Positions 6,477 to 12,749 of a DNA stretch of 12,749 bases are shown piece after piece. Made by a program: the position numbers and the translations under genes. Position 1 is the first letter of the stretch, and every line of letters starts with the position of its first letter. Source of the DNA: JACVRW01 sp035705985 (lineage in GTDB: Bacteria > Actinomycetota > Thermoleophilia > Solirubrobacterales > Thermoleophilaceae); the NCBI GenBank assembly GCA_035705985.1, contig DASSVP010000060.1, positions 1-12,749 on the forward strand. The letters are read 5' to 3'. Under the pieces are notes generated by a model. The model saw only the letters and a program-made list of their open reading frames with translations, was not told the origin of the DNA and did no database searches.

Positions 6477-8339
6477 GTGTACCTCGACAACGAGCGCCGT
6501 CCCGCGCTGACGCCGCAGCTCGCCTTCCGCGTCGCCGTGATCGGCGGCATCGCGCTCGTGATGTTCGGCGTGATCTTCTTCAGGCTCTGGTACCTCCAGG
6601 TGCTGTCGGGTGACGACTACGTCCAGGCCGCCCAGCAGAACCGCCAGCGCGCGATAACGATCCAGGCGCCGCGCGGCGAGATCGTGGACCGGCACGGGCA
6701 GGAGCTCGTGGCCAACCGGAACTCTCTGTCGATCAAGGTCACGCCCGATCGCCTGCCGGAGGACACCGGCGAGCGCCGGGAGCTCTACGAGGGGCTGGCC
6801 AAGCTGCTCGGGCTGAACGCGAACAGGCTCGAGAAGCGCGTCGAGGAGGAGCTCCGGACGCTGCCGTTCTCGAAGCCGACCATCAAGCAGGACGTGCGCG
6901 GCGAGCTCGTCGCGTACGTACTCGAGCGCCAGGACGACTTTCCGGGCGTGGAGGTCGAGAGCGAGTTCCTGCGGGACTATCCCCACGGCGAGGTTGGCGC
7001 GCACCTCTTCGGCCAGGTGGGCGAGGTCAGCCCGGCGGAGCTGAAGGATCGGCGAAACGGCGAGCTCCGGATGGGCGACCGGATCGGCAAGGCGGGGATC
7101 GAGCGCGAGTACGACCGCTTCCTGCGCGGGCGGAACGGTGCCGCGAAGGTGGAGGTGGACGCGCTCGGCAACCTGACGAAGGCCTTGGGCCGCCGTCAGC
7201 CGGTTCAGGGCAGCCAGCTGCGCCTCTCGCTCGACCTCGACGTGCAGCGCACGGCTCAGGAGGCGCTCGCCAGCGGCACGGGCAAGGGCGCGTTCGCCGT
7301 CATGAACGTCCACAACGGCGAGGTGCTCGCGCTCGGCTCGCAGCCGTCGTTCGACCCGAACGTCTTCACGAGGCCGCTCAGCGAGCGGAAGCTGAAGCAG
7401 CTCACCTCCAAGGAGCTCGGCGAGCCGCTGCTGAACCGGGCGATCCAGGCGGGCTATCCCACGGGATCCACCTTCAAGCTGGTGACGGCGACGGCGGCGC
7501 TCGAGAGCGGCCACCTGACTCCCGGCACGGTGCTGAACGACCCGGGTTCGCTGACCGTTGGCGGAGTGACGTTCAAGAACGCCGGCGACGCCATCTTCGG
7601 CCCGCTCGCGCTCGTCCAGGCGCTCACCGTCTCGAGCGACGTGTTCTTCTACCAGCTCGGCCGCGACATGAACGAGACCGGCATGCCGCTCCAGGCCTGG
7701 GCCCGGCGGCTCGGGATCGGGCGCAAGACCGGGATCGACCTGCCGGCGGAGGAGCCGGGCCGGCTGCCGACCCCCCGGTGGCGGAACAGCTGGTACAAGC
7801 AGAAGCTCACCGACCGTCCCTGGTCGGTGGGCGACAACATCAACCTCGCCGTCGGCCAGGGCGACCTGCTGTCGAACCCGCTGCAGATGGCGGTGGCCTA
7901 CTCGGCGATCGCGAACGGCGGCAAGGTGCTGCGCCCGCGGCTCGGCCTCAGGATCGAGGACGCCAGCGGCCGTGCGCTCCAGCAGCTCGACGCGCCCACC
8001 GCCCGCCGCGTGAGGCTGTCGGACGAGAACCGCCAGGCCATCCTGGAGGGCATCTTCGGCGCGGCGAACTCGCAGGGGGGAACGTCCACGCCGGTCTTCG
8101 AGGGCTTCCCGGTGCCGATCGCCGGCAAGACCGGCACGGCCGAGCATCTCGGCAAGGCCGACCAGTCCTGGTACGTGGCGCTCGCTCCGTACCCGAACCC
8201 GAGGTACGTGGTGGCCGTGACCGACGAGGCCGGCGGCTTCGGCGCGGACACGGCCGCCCCGATGGCGCGGCTGATCCTGGCCGAGCTGCTCAGCGTGAAC
8301 GAGGACCAGCTCGTGGAGGGTGGCGGGGCGTCCGACTGA
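6477..8339 (+). CDS. mrdA: Penicillin-binding protein 2 (elongasome transpeptidase)
   Basis: A 620-residue class B penicillin-binding protein that cross-links peptidoglycan during elongation. A single membrane anchor lies at about residues 15-37 (VAVIGGIALVMFGVIFF). It is followed by the dimerisation/pedestal region, beginning with the QNRQRAI and APRGEIVDRHG motifs. The transpeptidase motifs are S331-TFK (acyl-enzyme serine), S386-S-D388, and K551-TG within AGKTGTAE. Spacing and length are normal for PBP2. The GTG start is preceded by GGAGG (6461-6465) with 11-nt spacing, inside the mreD tail. The stop overlaps the rodA ATG by 1 nt (TGATG), pairing it with its cognate glycosyltransferase. 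The gene could equally be labelled pbpA in actinobacterial nomenclature; context with mreBCD favours mrdA. Confidence 0.96.
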   Translation: MYLDNERRPALTPQLAFRVAVIGGIALVMFGVIFFRLWYLQVLSGDDYVQAAQQNRQRAITIQAPRGEIVDRHGQELVANRNSLSIKVTPDRLPEDTGERRELYEGLAKLLGLNANRLEKRVEEELRTLPFSKPTIKQDVRGELVAYVLERQDDFPGVEVESEFLRDYPHGEVGAHLFGQVGEVSPAELKDRRNGELRMGDRIGKAGIEREYDRFLRGRNGAAKVEVDALGNLTKALGRRQPVQGSQLRLSLDLDVQRTAQEALASGTGKGAFAVMNVHNGEVLALGSQPSFDPNVFTRPLSERKLKQLTSKELGEPLLNRAIQAGYPTGSTFKLVTATAALESGHLTPGTVLNDPGSLTVGGVTFKNAGDAIFGPLALVQALTVSSDVFFYQLGRDMNETGMPLQAWARRLGIGRKTGIDLPAEEPGRLPTPRWRNSWYKQKLTDRPWSVGDNINLAVGQGDLLSNPLQMAVAYSAIANGGKVLRPRLGLRIEDASGRALQQLDAPTARRVRLSDENRQAILEGIFGAANSQGGTSTPVFEGFPVPIAGKTGTAEHLGKADQSWYVALAPYPNPRYVVAVTDEAGGFGADTAAPMARLILAELLSVNEDQLVEGGGASD

Positions 8340-9511
8340 TGCACGCGGCCGTTACACCGGTCAAGGACTTCCGCGACGAGGCGCGCGTGCGCATCCTGCG
8401 GATCGACCCGCTGATGCTGCTCGCGACGATCGGGCTGATCGCGGCGAGCGTCTACACGGTCGGCACGGCCACGCAGGACGACGTGCCGGGCGACCCGAAC
8501 TACTTCGCCTACCGCCAGGCGGCATACGCGGGCGTCGGCTTCGTGCTGATGCTCCTGATCACGCGCTTCGACTACTCGCGCCTGCGCGAGTGGAAGCTCG
8601 GGATCTACGCGTTCACGATCGCGTCGATCCTGCTCGTGTACGCGCTCGGGTTCTCGGCTCGCGGCTCGCGGCGCGCCATCGAGTTCCCCTTCTTCAACTT
8701 CCAGGCGTCGGAGCTCGGCAAGCTGCTCCTGATCGTGGCGCTGTCGGCGTTTGCCGTCGACCGGATCAGGCGCCTGAAGGACCGTGAGACGACGAGCCGG
8801 CTGGTGCTGCTCGCGGTGATCCCGGCGATGCTCGTCATCGCCCAGCCGGACCTCGGCTCGGGGCTCGTCTACCTCGCCGTGCTGCTCGCGATCCTGTTCG
8901 TCGCGGGCACTCCGTGGACCCACTTCGCCGCCCTCGGCGGGCTCACCGCCGCGGCGATCGTGATCGTCCTCGTGGCCGCGCCCGCGGTGGGCGTCGAGGT
9001 GCTGAAGCCCTACCAGCAGGATCGCCTCACCGCCTTCCTCCACCCCGGTGAGAACCAGGGCAGGGAGGCGTACCAGGTCAACCAGTCGCTCACGGCGATC
9101 GGCTCCGGGGGGAAGACCGGCCGCGGCGACGAAGCTACCCAGACGAGGCTCGACTTCCTGCCCGAGCACCACACGGACTTCGTGTTCTCGGTGGTGGGCG
9201 AGGAGTTCGGATTCGTGGGCGCGGCGCTCGTCCTGTCGCTGTTCGCCCTGTTGATCTGGAGGGCGTTGCGTACTCTTACGATGGCGAAGAACTTCTATGG
9301 CGTGCTCGTTGCCGCCGGCATCACAGCGATGCTGATGTTCCAAGTCTTCGTAAACGTGGGCATGACGATCGGAATCATGCCCATCACCGGCATCCCCCTG
9401 CCGCTCGTGAGCTACGGCGGCTCGTCGGTAATCACAACACTTATGGCAATAGGCCTACTGCAATCGATCCACGCGCAGGCGCGCGAGACGGCCGCGGTGA
9501 AGCGCCTATGA
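8339..9511 (+). CDS. rodA: Peptidoglycan glycosyltransferase RodA (SEDS family)
   Basis: A 390-residue polytopic SEDS protein that polymerises lipid II for lateral wall growth in complex with PBP2. The family signatures are FNFQASELGKL, AQPDLGSGLVY, FLPEHHTDFVFSVVGEEFGF (containing the putative catalytic D280) and MPITGIPLPLVSYGGSS near the C-terminus. About ten hydrophobic segments are present. The short N-terminus ends before the first helix (around residue 25). The ATG overlaps the PBP2 stop, so the two are translated together in matched amounts. FtsW is the main alternative, but adjacency to PBP2 and mreBCD, and absence of division genes, favour RodA. The last approximately 70 codons use many A/T-ending codons (for example GTA, ACA, CTT, ATA, CTA, CAA), unlike the rest of the gene. 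Confidence 0.96.
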   Translation: MHAAVTPVKDFRDEARVRILRIDPLMLLATIGLIAASVYTVGTATQDDVPGDPNYFAYRQAAYAGVGFVLMLLITRFDYSRLREWKLGIYAFTIASILLVYALGFSARGSRRAIEFPFFNFQASELGKLLLIVALSAFAVDRIRRLKDRETTSRLVLLAVIPAMLVIAQPDLGSGLVYLAVLLAILFVAGTPWTHFAALGGLTAAAIVIVLVAAPAVGVEVLKPYQQDRLTAFLHPGENQGREAYQVNQSLTAIGSGGKTGRGDEATQTRLDFLPEHHTDFVFSVVGEEFGFVGAALVLSLFALLIWRALRTLTMAKNFYGVLVAAGITAMLMFQVFVNVGMTIGIMPITGIPLPLVSYGGSSVITTLMAIGLLQSIHAQARETAAVKRL

Positions 9512-9525
9512 CCTTCATGAAGGGA
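9512..9525 (+). promoter_or_regulatory. Ribosome-binding site of rng inside a 12-bp palindrome
   Basis: The 21-nt gap between rodA and rng contains AAGGGA (9520-9525), 7 nt before the TTG start; this Shine-Dalgarno decides the start. It partly overlaps a perfect 12-bp palindrome, CCTTCATGAAGG (9512-9523), which could fold as a 4-bp stem with a CATG loop and hide part of the site, or serve as a DNA dyad. A second short self-complementary stretch, GAATTC, follows immediately. The ribosome site is well supported; the regulatory reading is an inference. Confidence 0.6.
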
Positions 9526-9532
9526 ATTCTTC

Positions 9533-11443
9533 TTGAGAAAGCAGTTGCTCGTCTCGGTGGACCGGGGCGAAACCAGAGTCGCGATCCTGGAATCGGAGGG
9601 CAGCCCCTCCGGAGGTAAGCGGCAGCAGAAGCAGGCCGACGACTGGCGCGTTGCCGAGCTCTACATAGAGCGCAAGGGCAACCGCTCGATCGTCGGAAAC
9701 GTCTACAAGGGCAAGGTCGACAACGTCCTGCCCGGCCTCGAGGCCGCGTTCGTGGACATCGGCCTCGACAAGAACGGCTTCCTCCACGCGGATGACGTCG
9801 TGTTCCCTGGGGTCGAGGTCGCGCGGCGCGGCCGCAGCGGCCGCGGCGCCGGCAAGGGCAAGCGCATCACGGAGCTCCTCAAGCCGGGCCAGGAGATCCT
9901 GGTCCAGGCGATCAAGGACCCGCTGAAGACGAAGGGCCCGCGGCTGTCCATGCAGCTCTCGATCGCCGGGCGCTACCTCGTGTACGTGCCTCAGGGCGAC
10001 GGCGCGGGAGTCTCGCGCCGGCTCGAGGACAAGGAGCGCGACCGTCTGCGGCGCGCCGCCCAGAAGATCGACATGGGCGAGGGCGGGGTGATCGTCCGGA
10101 CCGCGGCGCAGGGCGCGAAGCGCGAGGACTTCGAGCGCGAGATCAAGTATCTCCACAAGCTCCATGACGTGCTCCAGCAGCGCGCGAAGGAGACGCAGGC
10201 GCCGGAGATGGTCTTCCAGGAGGCGGACCTGTCGGTGCGCGTCGCGCGCGACATCTTCTCCGGCGAGTTCGAGAAGGCGATCGTGGACGACGAGAAGCAG
10301 CACCACCGCCTCCAGTCATTCTTCACGCGGACGGCGCCCGAGCTGCTCGACAGGCTCGACTTCTACAGAGACACGGACGAGCCGCTGTTCGAGAGGTTCG
10401 GGGTCGAGGACGCGATCCAGTCCGTGCTGAAGCGGCGCGTCGACCTCCCGAGCGGCGGCTACCTGATGATCGACTACGCCGAGGCGATGACGGTCATCGA
10501 CATCAACTCGGGCTCGTTCACCGGCCGCGGCAAGGGCGCGAAGCTCGAGGACACCATCACGAGGACGAACCTCGAGGCCGCCGAGGAGGTCGTGCGCCAG
10601 CTGCGGCTGCGCGACATCGGCGGGATCATCGTCATCGACTTCATCGACATGGCGCGCGCGCGGAACCGGGACACGGTGCTGAAGACGCTCCGCAAGTCGC
10701 TCGACGAGGACCGCACGAAGACCTACGTGGTCGAGATCTCGCCGCTTGGGCTCGTCGAGATGACGCGCCAGAACGTGACCGACGGCGTGCGCGAGATCAT
10801 GACCAAGCCGTGCCCGACGTGCGAGGGCGAGGGCGTGGTGCTCTCGGAGGAGACGGTGGCGATCGAGGTGGACCGCTGGCTTCGCGACCTCGCGGCCGAG
10901 AAGCCGAAGGCGCCGGCGTTCCTGATCCGCGTGCACCCGAAGGTGGCCTCGATCCTGGTGGGCGGCCACGGTGTTGAGGGCCCGATCCACGAGATCGAGC
11001 AGGAGACCGGCCGCCACTTCCACTTCGAGGGCACCGAGGCGCTGCCGATCGACCACTTCGAGGTCGTGCTCGAGGGCACGCCCGACGAGGTCGAGGAGCG
11101 AGCGCTCCCCTTCCGCGAGGGCGAGGAGGTGCTCGTGCACATCGAGGAGCCGCACATGTACAACGAGGACGACGCGGTGGCGAAGCTGGACGGTTACGTG
11201 GTGTCGGTCTCGGGTGCGGCGACGCTGGTGGGCGAGAAGACGCTGGTCCGGATCGACAAGGTGGGCCGGAGCGCCGCGGAGGCCTCGCTGGTGAACCCGC
11301 CGGAGGGCGTGACCTCACGCGCGGCATCGGCGGACGACACATCCGACGACGGCGCCGCCGGAAACGGCCGCCGCCGCCGCCGAGGCCGCCGAGGTGGCCG
11401 AGGGCGGCGCAAGAAGGCGGAAACGGGCAGCTCCACCTCCTAG
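9533..11443 (+). CDS. rng: Ribonuclease E/G family endoribonuclease
   Basis: A 636-residue endoribonuclease that cuts single-stranded, A/U-rich RNA in mRNA decay and stable-RNA maturation. The N-terminus matches the family (QLLVSVDRGETRVAILE). An S1 RNA-binding fold spans about 50-130 (GNVYKGKVDNVLPGLEAAFVDIG). The DNase I-like domain has the metal-binding D323 (VIDINSG) and D369 (IVIDFIDM), equivalent to E. coli RNase E D303 and D346. The Zn-link CPTC (C427, C430) supports dimer or tetramer formation. Beyond it is a further region with a TRAM-like beta-barrel (about 525-590), then an Arg/Gly-rich tail (about 610-630). The start is TTG: stops in the same frame at 9509 and 9518 exclude anything upstream, and AAGGGA precedes it. 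It lacks the long N-terminal extension of actinobacterial RNase E, so RNase G is the better name, though it is longer than E. coli RNase G (489). Confidence 0.95.
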   Translation: MRKQLLVSVDRGETRVAILESEGSPSGGKRQQKQADDWRVAELYIERKGNRSIVGNVYKGKVDNVLPGLEAAFVDIGLDKNGFLHADDVVFPGVEVARRGRSGRGAGKGKRITELLKPGQEILVQAIKDPLKTKGPRLSMQLSIAGRYLVYVPQGDGAGVSRRLEDKERDRLRRAAQKIDMGEGGVIVRTAAQGAKREDFEREIKYLHKLHDVLQQRAKETQAPEMVFQEADLSVRVARDIFSGEFEKAIVDDEKQHHRLQSFFTRTAPELLDRLDFYRDTDEPLFERFGVEDAIQSVLKRRVDLPSGGYLMIDYAEAMTVIDINSGSFTGRGKGAKLEDTITRTNLEAAEEVVRQLRLRDIGGIIVIDFIDMARARNRDTVLKTLRKSLDEDRTKTYVVEISPLGLVEMTRQNVTDGVREIMTKPCPTCEGEGVVLSEETVAIEVDRWLRDLAAEKPKAPAFLIRVHPKVASILVGGHGVEGPIHEIEQETGRHFHFEGTEALPIDHFEVVLEGTPDEVEERALPFREGEEVLVHIEEPHMYNEDDAVAKLDGYVVSVSGAATLVGEKTLVRIDKVGRSAAEASLVNPPEGVTSRAASADDTSDDGAAGNGRRRRRGRRGGRGRRKKAETGSSTS

Positions 11444-11477
11444 GGCTCGACCGCCGAGGCCGGGGACGGAAGGGTCT

Positions 11478-11506
11478 GACCCTCTTGGGGAGGCTCCTTG
11501 AGGGTC
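11478..11506. terminator. Hairpin between convergent genes, probable bidirectional terminator
   Basis: The perfect 7-bp arms GACCCTC (11478-11484) and GAGGGTC (11500-11506) enclose a 15-nt loop that itself contains GGAGGCTCC. The hairpin lies 35 nt after the rng stop and 2 nt after the stop of the minus-strand gene, ideal for serving both. No T-tract follows on either strand, so it is not a classic Rho-independent terminator; G+C-rich actinobacterial-type genomes often use such U-poor hairpins. AGGGT at 11471-11475 can pair instead with ACCCT (11479-11483), giving an alternative fold. Confidence 0.6.
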
Positions 11507-11508
11507 TG

Positions 11509-12123
11509 TTACGCGTGGGGCCTCAGGCCCGCCTCGTCGTACGCCGCCGCTATCAGCGGCTCGTAGCGGCCCTCCGCCAGGTCGCCGATCGGGTCGCGGG
11601 TGTGGCGGGCCAGCTCGGCTGCCGGGAGGGAGAAGGCCGCTCGCATCGCGATCAGGCGGCGGCGCTCCTCTGTCGAGGTGTCGAGCAGGCGGTCGCTCGC
11701 GTTCAGATCGCGGACTTGGCGGATCCGGGCGGGGAGGGTCATGGCCAGCAGGATCGTCGCCGGCACCGCGAAGAACAGCAAGCCGAGCAGGTCGGCCAGG
11801 TCGTGCACGCGCTCCTCGCCCTCGCGGCCGGCCTCGGCCACCTCGCCGCCGGTTCCCTGGCCGGCGTCGCGGAACGCGTCGCCCAGTTCGCCCCCCACGA
11901 CCGGCACGCCGTCGACCGCGTCGCCGGCCGACTCGAAGCCGTTCTGCACCACCTCGCCCGAGTCGCGGACCCCGGTGCCGAGCACGGCCAGCTCGTCGAC
12001 GGCGTTGTGGACCTTGATCGCCAGCCAGGCGAGGACGATCAAGGTGAGGATGGTGAGCGCGTCGCGCGCCACGGCGCGGCCGCGGTCGTCTGCAGTATCG
12101 GGATAGAGGCGCATACGCGCCAC
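11509..12123 (-). CDS. Two-helix membrane protein of unknown function
   Basis: A 204-residue protein with a charged N-terminus (about 20 residues), a first membrane helix at about 22-38, a loop of about 70 residues, a second helix at about 109-130, and a cytoplasmic C-terminal region of about 70 residues. The loop is rich in G, D, E, V and A, with recurring GxxV/GxxL spacing (GEVVQ, GDAVDGVPVVGGELGDAF), and looks like amphipathic helices. The C-terminal part is charged (ARIRQVRDL, EERRRLIAMRAAF). Topology is probably N-in/C-in with the loop outside. I recognise no family or catalytic motif. The GTG at 12123 is used; ATG at 12114 (MRLYPD) is an equally possible start and neither has a clear Shine-Dalgarno. 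It lies 28 nt after the methyltransferase gene, so the two may share a transcript, converging on rng. Confidence 0.75.
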   Translation of the reverse strand: MARMRLYPDTADDRGRAVARDALTILTLIVLAWLAIKVHNAVDELAVLGTGVRDSGEVVQNGFESAGDAVDGVPVVGGELGDAFRDAGQGTGGEVAEAGREGEERVHDLADLLGLLFFAVPATILLAMTLPARIRQVRDLNASDRLLDTSTEERRRLIAMRAAFSLPAAELARHTRDPIGDLAEGRYEPLIAAAYDEAGLRPHA

Positions 12124-12125
12124 TT

Positions 12126-12141
12126 ACCCGCTCAGGCGGGT
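12126..12141. promoter_or_regulatory. Short hairpin between methyltransferase and membrane-protein genes
   Basis: ACCCGC (12126-12131) and GCGGGT (12136-12141) are perfect 6-bp arms with a 4-nt TCAG loop. The hairpin falls after the methyltransferase stop and directly before the start of the next minus-strand gene. It could weaken read-through or affect initiation at the GTG start. It shares bases with the 20-bp tandem duplication, so it may be only a by-product of that repeat. Function is not known. Confidence 0.35.
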
Positions 12142-12168
12142 GCGGTCGCGCTCAGGCGGGTGCCGTCG
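12129..12168. repeat. 20-bp tandem duplication with one mismatch
   Basis: Two adjacent 20-bp copies occupy 12129-12148 and 12149-12168 and differ only at 12144/12164 (G versus C). The core of each is GCTCAGGCGGGTGC. The second copy holds the stop codon of the minus-strand methyltransferase gene (12152-12154); the first copy lies in the spacer. The unit is not a multiple of three. It looks like a local slippage duplication that lengthened the spacer without changing the protein. Confidence 0.8.
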
Positions 12169-12749
12169 CCGTCACGATCCATGTGGAGGCCGGCGCCCAC
12201 ACCGTTCCGTCCTCCCGCACGAACTCGCCGATGCCCTCGCGGAGGGCGGCGTCGACCTGCGGGTGCAGGTGCGCGGCACGCTCTCCCTGGAGCCGGAGGA
12301 TCTCGCCGGCCGGCCCGATCGACATGACCATCCCGATCGCCTCGTCGACGTCCCTGCCCCCCATGATCGGGATGTCGCAGCGGGTCAGCGAGATGTCGGT
12401 GAAGCCCGCGTACACGAGCTGGTCGCTCACCGTGTCCGCGTTCGCCATCGAGAACGGGCCGGGGCCGCAGGTCGGCTCGTCGTACTCCTCGGGCCGCTGG
12501 ACGATCTTCTCCACGATCTGCTGGGCGCGGTAGAGCCACTCGTTGTCCTCGCGGCGGCGCCAGACCACTTGGGTGAACTTCGCGCCGGGTTTGAGCGACT
12601 GGCGCACGTTGCGAAATGCGGCCACCGGGCTCACGAAGAACATCGTCCCCATCCGTGCGAAGGCCATGTCGTACGGCCCGCCGAGATCGTCGGTCTGAAC
12701 GTCGGCCACGAGGAAGCTCGCATTGGAAACGCCCGCCTCCTCCGCCTCG
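12152..12749 (-). CDS. SAM-dependent class I methyltransferase, C-terminal part (5' truncated by window)
   Basis: The frame is open from the window edge to a TGA at 12152-12154 and gives 198 residues. It begins mid-domain with AEEAGVSNASFLVADVQTDDL, the strand carrying the acidic/polar residues after the SAM-binding glycine loop. A core-strand segment AFARMGTMFFVSP follows, then AAFRNVRQSLKPGAKFTQVVWRR (the motif III region with LKPG). The glycine-rich motif I and N-terminus are outside the window. The pattern 'R.G.MFF..P..AF.N.R..LKPG' is typical of UbiE/Methyltransf_11-type enzymes of unassigned substrate. After the core there is an alpha-helical insertion (about 75-120 of the visible part) and a C-terminal strand ending in STWIVTATAPA. 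Substrate is unknown. A GTG at 12709 could be misread as a start, but homology continues upstream. Confidence 0.85.
   Translation of the reverse strand, partial: EAEEAGVSNASFLVADVQTDDLGGPYDMAFARMGTMFFVSPVAAFRNVRQSLKPGAKFTQVVWRRREDNEWLYRAQQIVEKIVQRPEEYDEPTCGPGPFSMANADTVSDQLVYAGFTDISLTRCDIPIMGGRDVDEAIGMVMSIGPAGEILRLQGERAAHLHPQVDAALREGIGEFVREDGTVWAPASTWIVTATAPA

Noticed and set aside
5808..8147. A 779-codon open frame on the minus strand opposite mreC/mreD/mrdA
   Set aside because: Composition (R, H, A, E, L, low aromatic) and coincidence with strongly supported mre and PBP2 genes show it is a high-G+C antisense artefact.
9251..9276. Possible promoter TTGATC ... TACTCT inside rodA
   Set aside because: The spacer is only 14 nt, and other pairings give 20-21 nt; no acceptable -35/-10 pair found.
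7898..9343. A 481-codon open frame on the minus strand opposite PBP2 and RodA
   Set aside because: Low-complexity product rich in charged residues and H/R/E, with no family features; antisense artefact.
9517..9618. Out-of-frame ATG with 33 codons (MKGILLEKAV...) overlapping the rng start
   Set aside because: Not homologous to RNase E/G, no matching Shine-Dalgarno at proper distance, ends in a stop inside rng. It could compete as a decoy start, but I would not annotate it.
12183..12533. A plus-strand open frame opposite the methyltransferase
   Set aside because: The minus-strand frame carries the continuous methyltransferase pattern up to the window edge.
12152..12709. Methyltransferase gene starting at the GTG at 12709
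   Set aside because: Translation upstream to 12748 stays open and contains the conserved GVSNASFLVADVQ strand, so the gene continues beyond the window.
1..12749. Search for tRNA/rRNA genes, CRISPR arrays, insertion sequences, phage genes and defence systems
   Set aside because: No cloverleaf-like sequence, regularly spaced repeats, transposase or integrase frame was seen; all bases except short gaps are accounted for by housekeeping genes.

Overview
The window is a dense, G+C-rich bacterial chromosome segment (around 70% G+C by eye, with strong G/C preference at third codon positions). It has frequent GTG starts, one TTG start and many stop/start overlaps of 1-4 nt. Gene content and order (valS-folC, ndk, maf, mreBCD, PBP2, RodA, RNase E/G) and protein style fit a rod-forming high-GC Gram-positive lineage. 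I infer an actinobacterium-like genome, possibly Thermoleophilia/Solirubrobacterales, but taxonomy cannot be fixed from this window alone.

Layout. (1) 1-2313: the 3' end of valS overlaps folC by 4 nt (GTGA), and folC overlaps a HAD phosphatase by 1 nt. A 38-residue single-helix membrane protein follows, with a good Shine-Dalgarno. (2) 2341-3870: a two-helix membrane protein with a double zinc ribbon overlaps ndk by 1 nt, and maf follows. maf has no ATG, GTG or TTG at its N-terminus. (3) 3909-11443: the elongasome cluster mreB-mreC-mreD-mrdA(PBP2)-rodA, then an RNase E/G gene. This is the machinery for lateral cell-wall growth: MreB filaments, the MreC/MreD link, the RodA glycosyltransferase and the PBP2 transpeptidase. 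(4) 11478-11506: a hairpin between convergent genes. (5) 11509-12749, minus strand: a two-helix membrane protein of unknown function and the C-terminal part of a SAM-dependent methyltransferase cut by the window edge.

Most genes are canonical and probably form two or three co-transcribed, translationally coupled blocks. Likely block heads are the zinc-ribbon gene and mreB. Each has a TANNNT -10-like hexamer only 11-12 nt before its ATG and no nearby Shine-Dalgarno, suggesting very short leaders. I see no tRNA, rRNA, CRISPR array, insertion sequence or phage element, and no gene-free stretch longer than about 70 nt.

I do not find a clearly undescribed multi-gene system. The points most worth a second look are the missing conventional start of maf, the dyad over the ribosome-binding site of the TTG-started RNase gene, the TRAM-like domain and Arg-rich tail on that RNase, the unusual-codon patch at the rodA/rng junction, the two uncharacterised membrane proteins before ndk, and the 20-bp tandem duplication over the methyltransferase stop codon.
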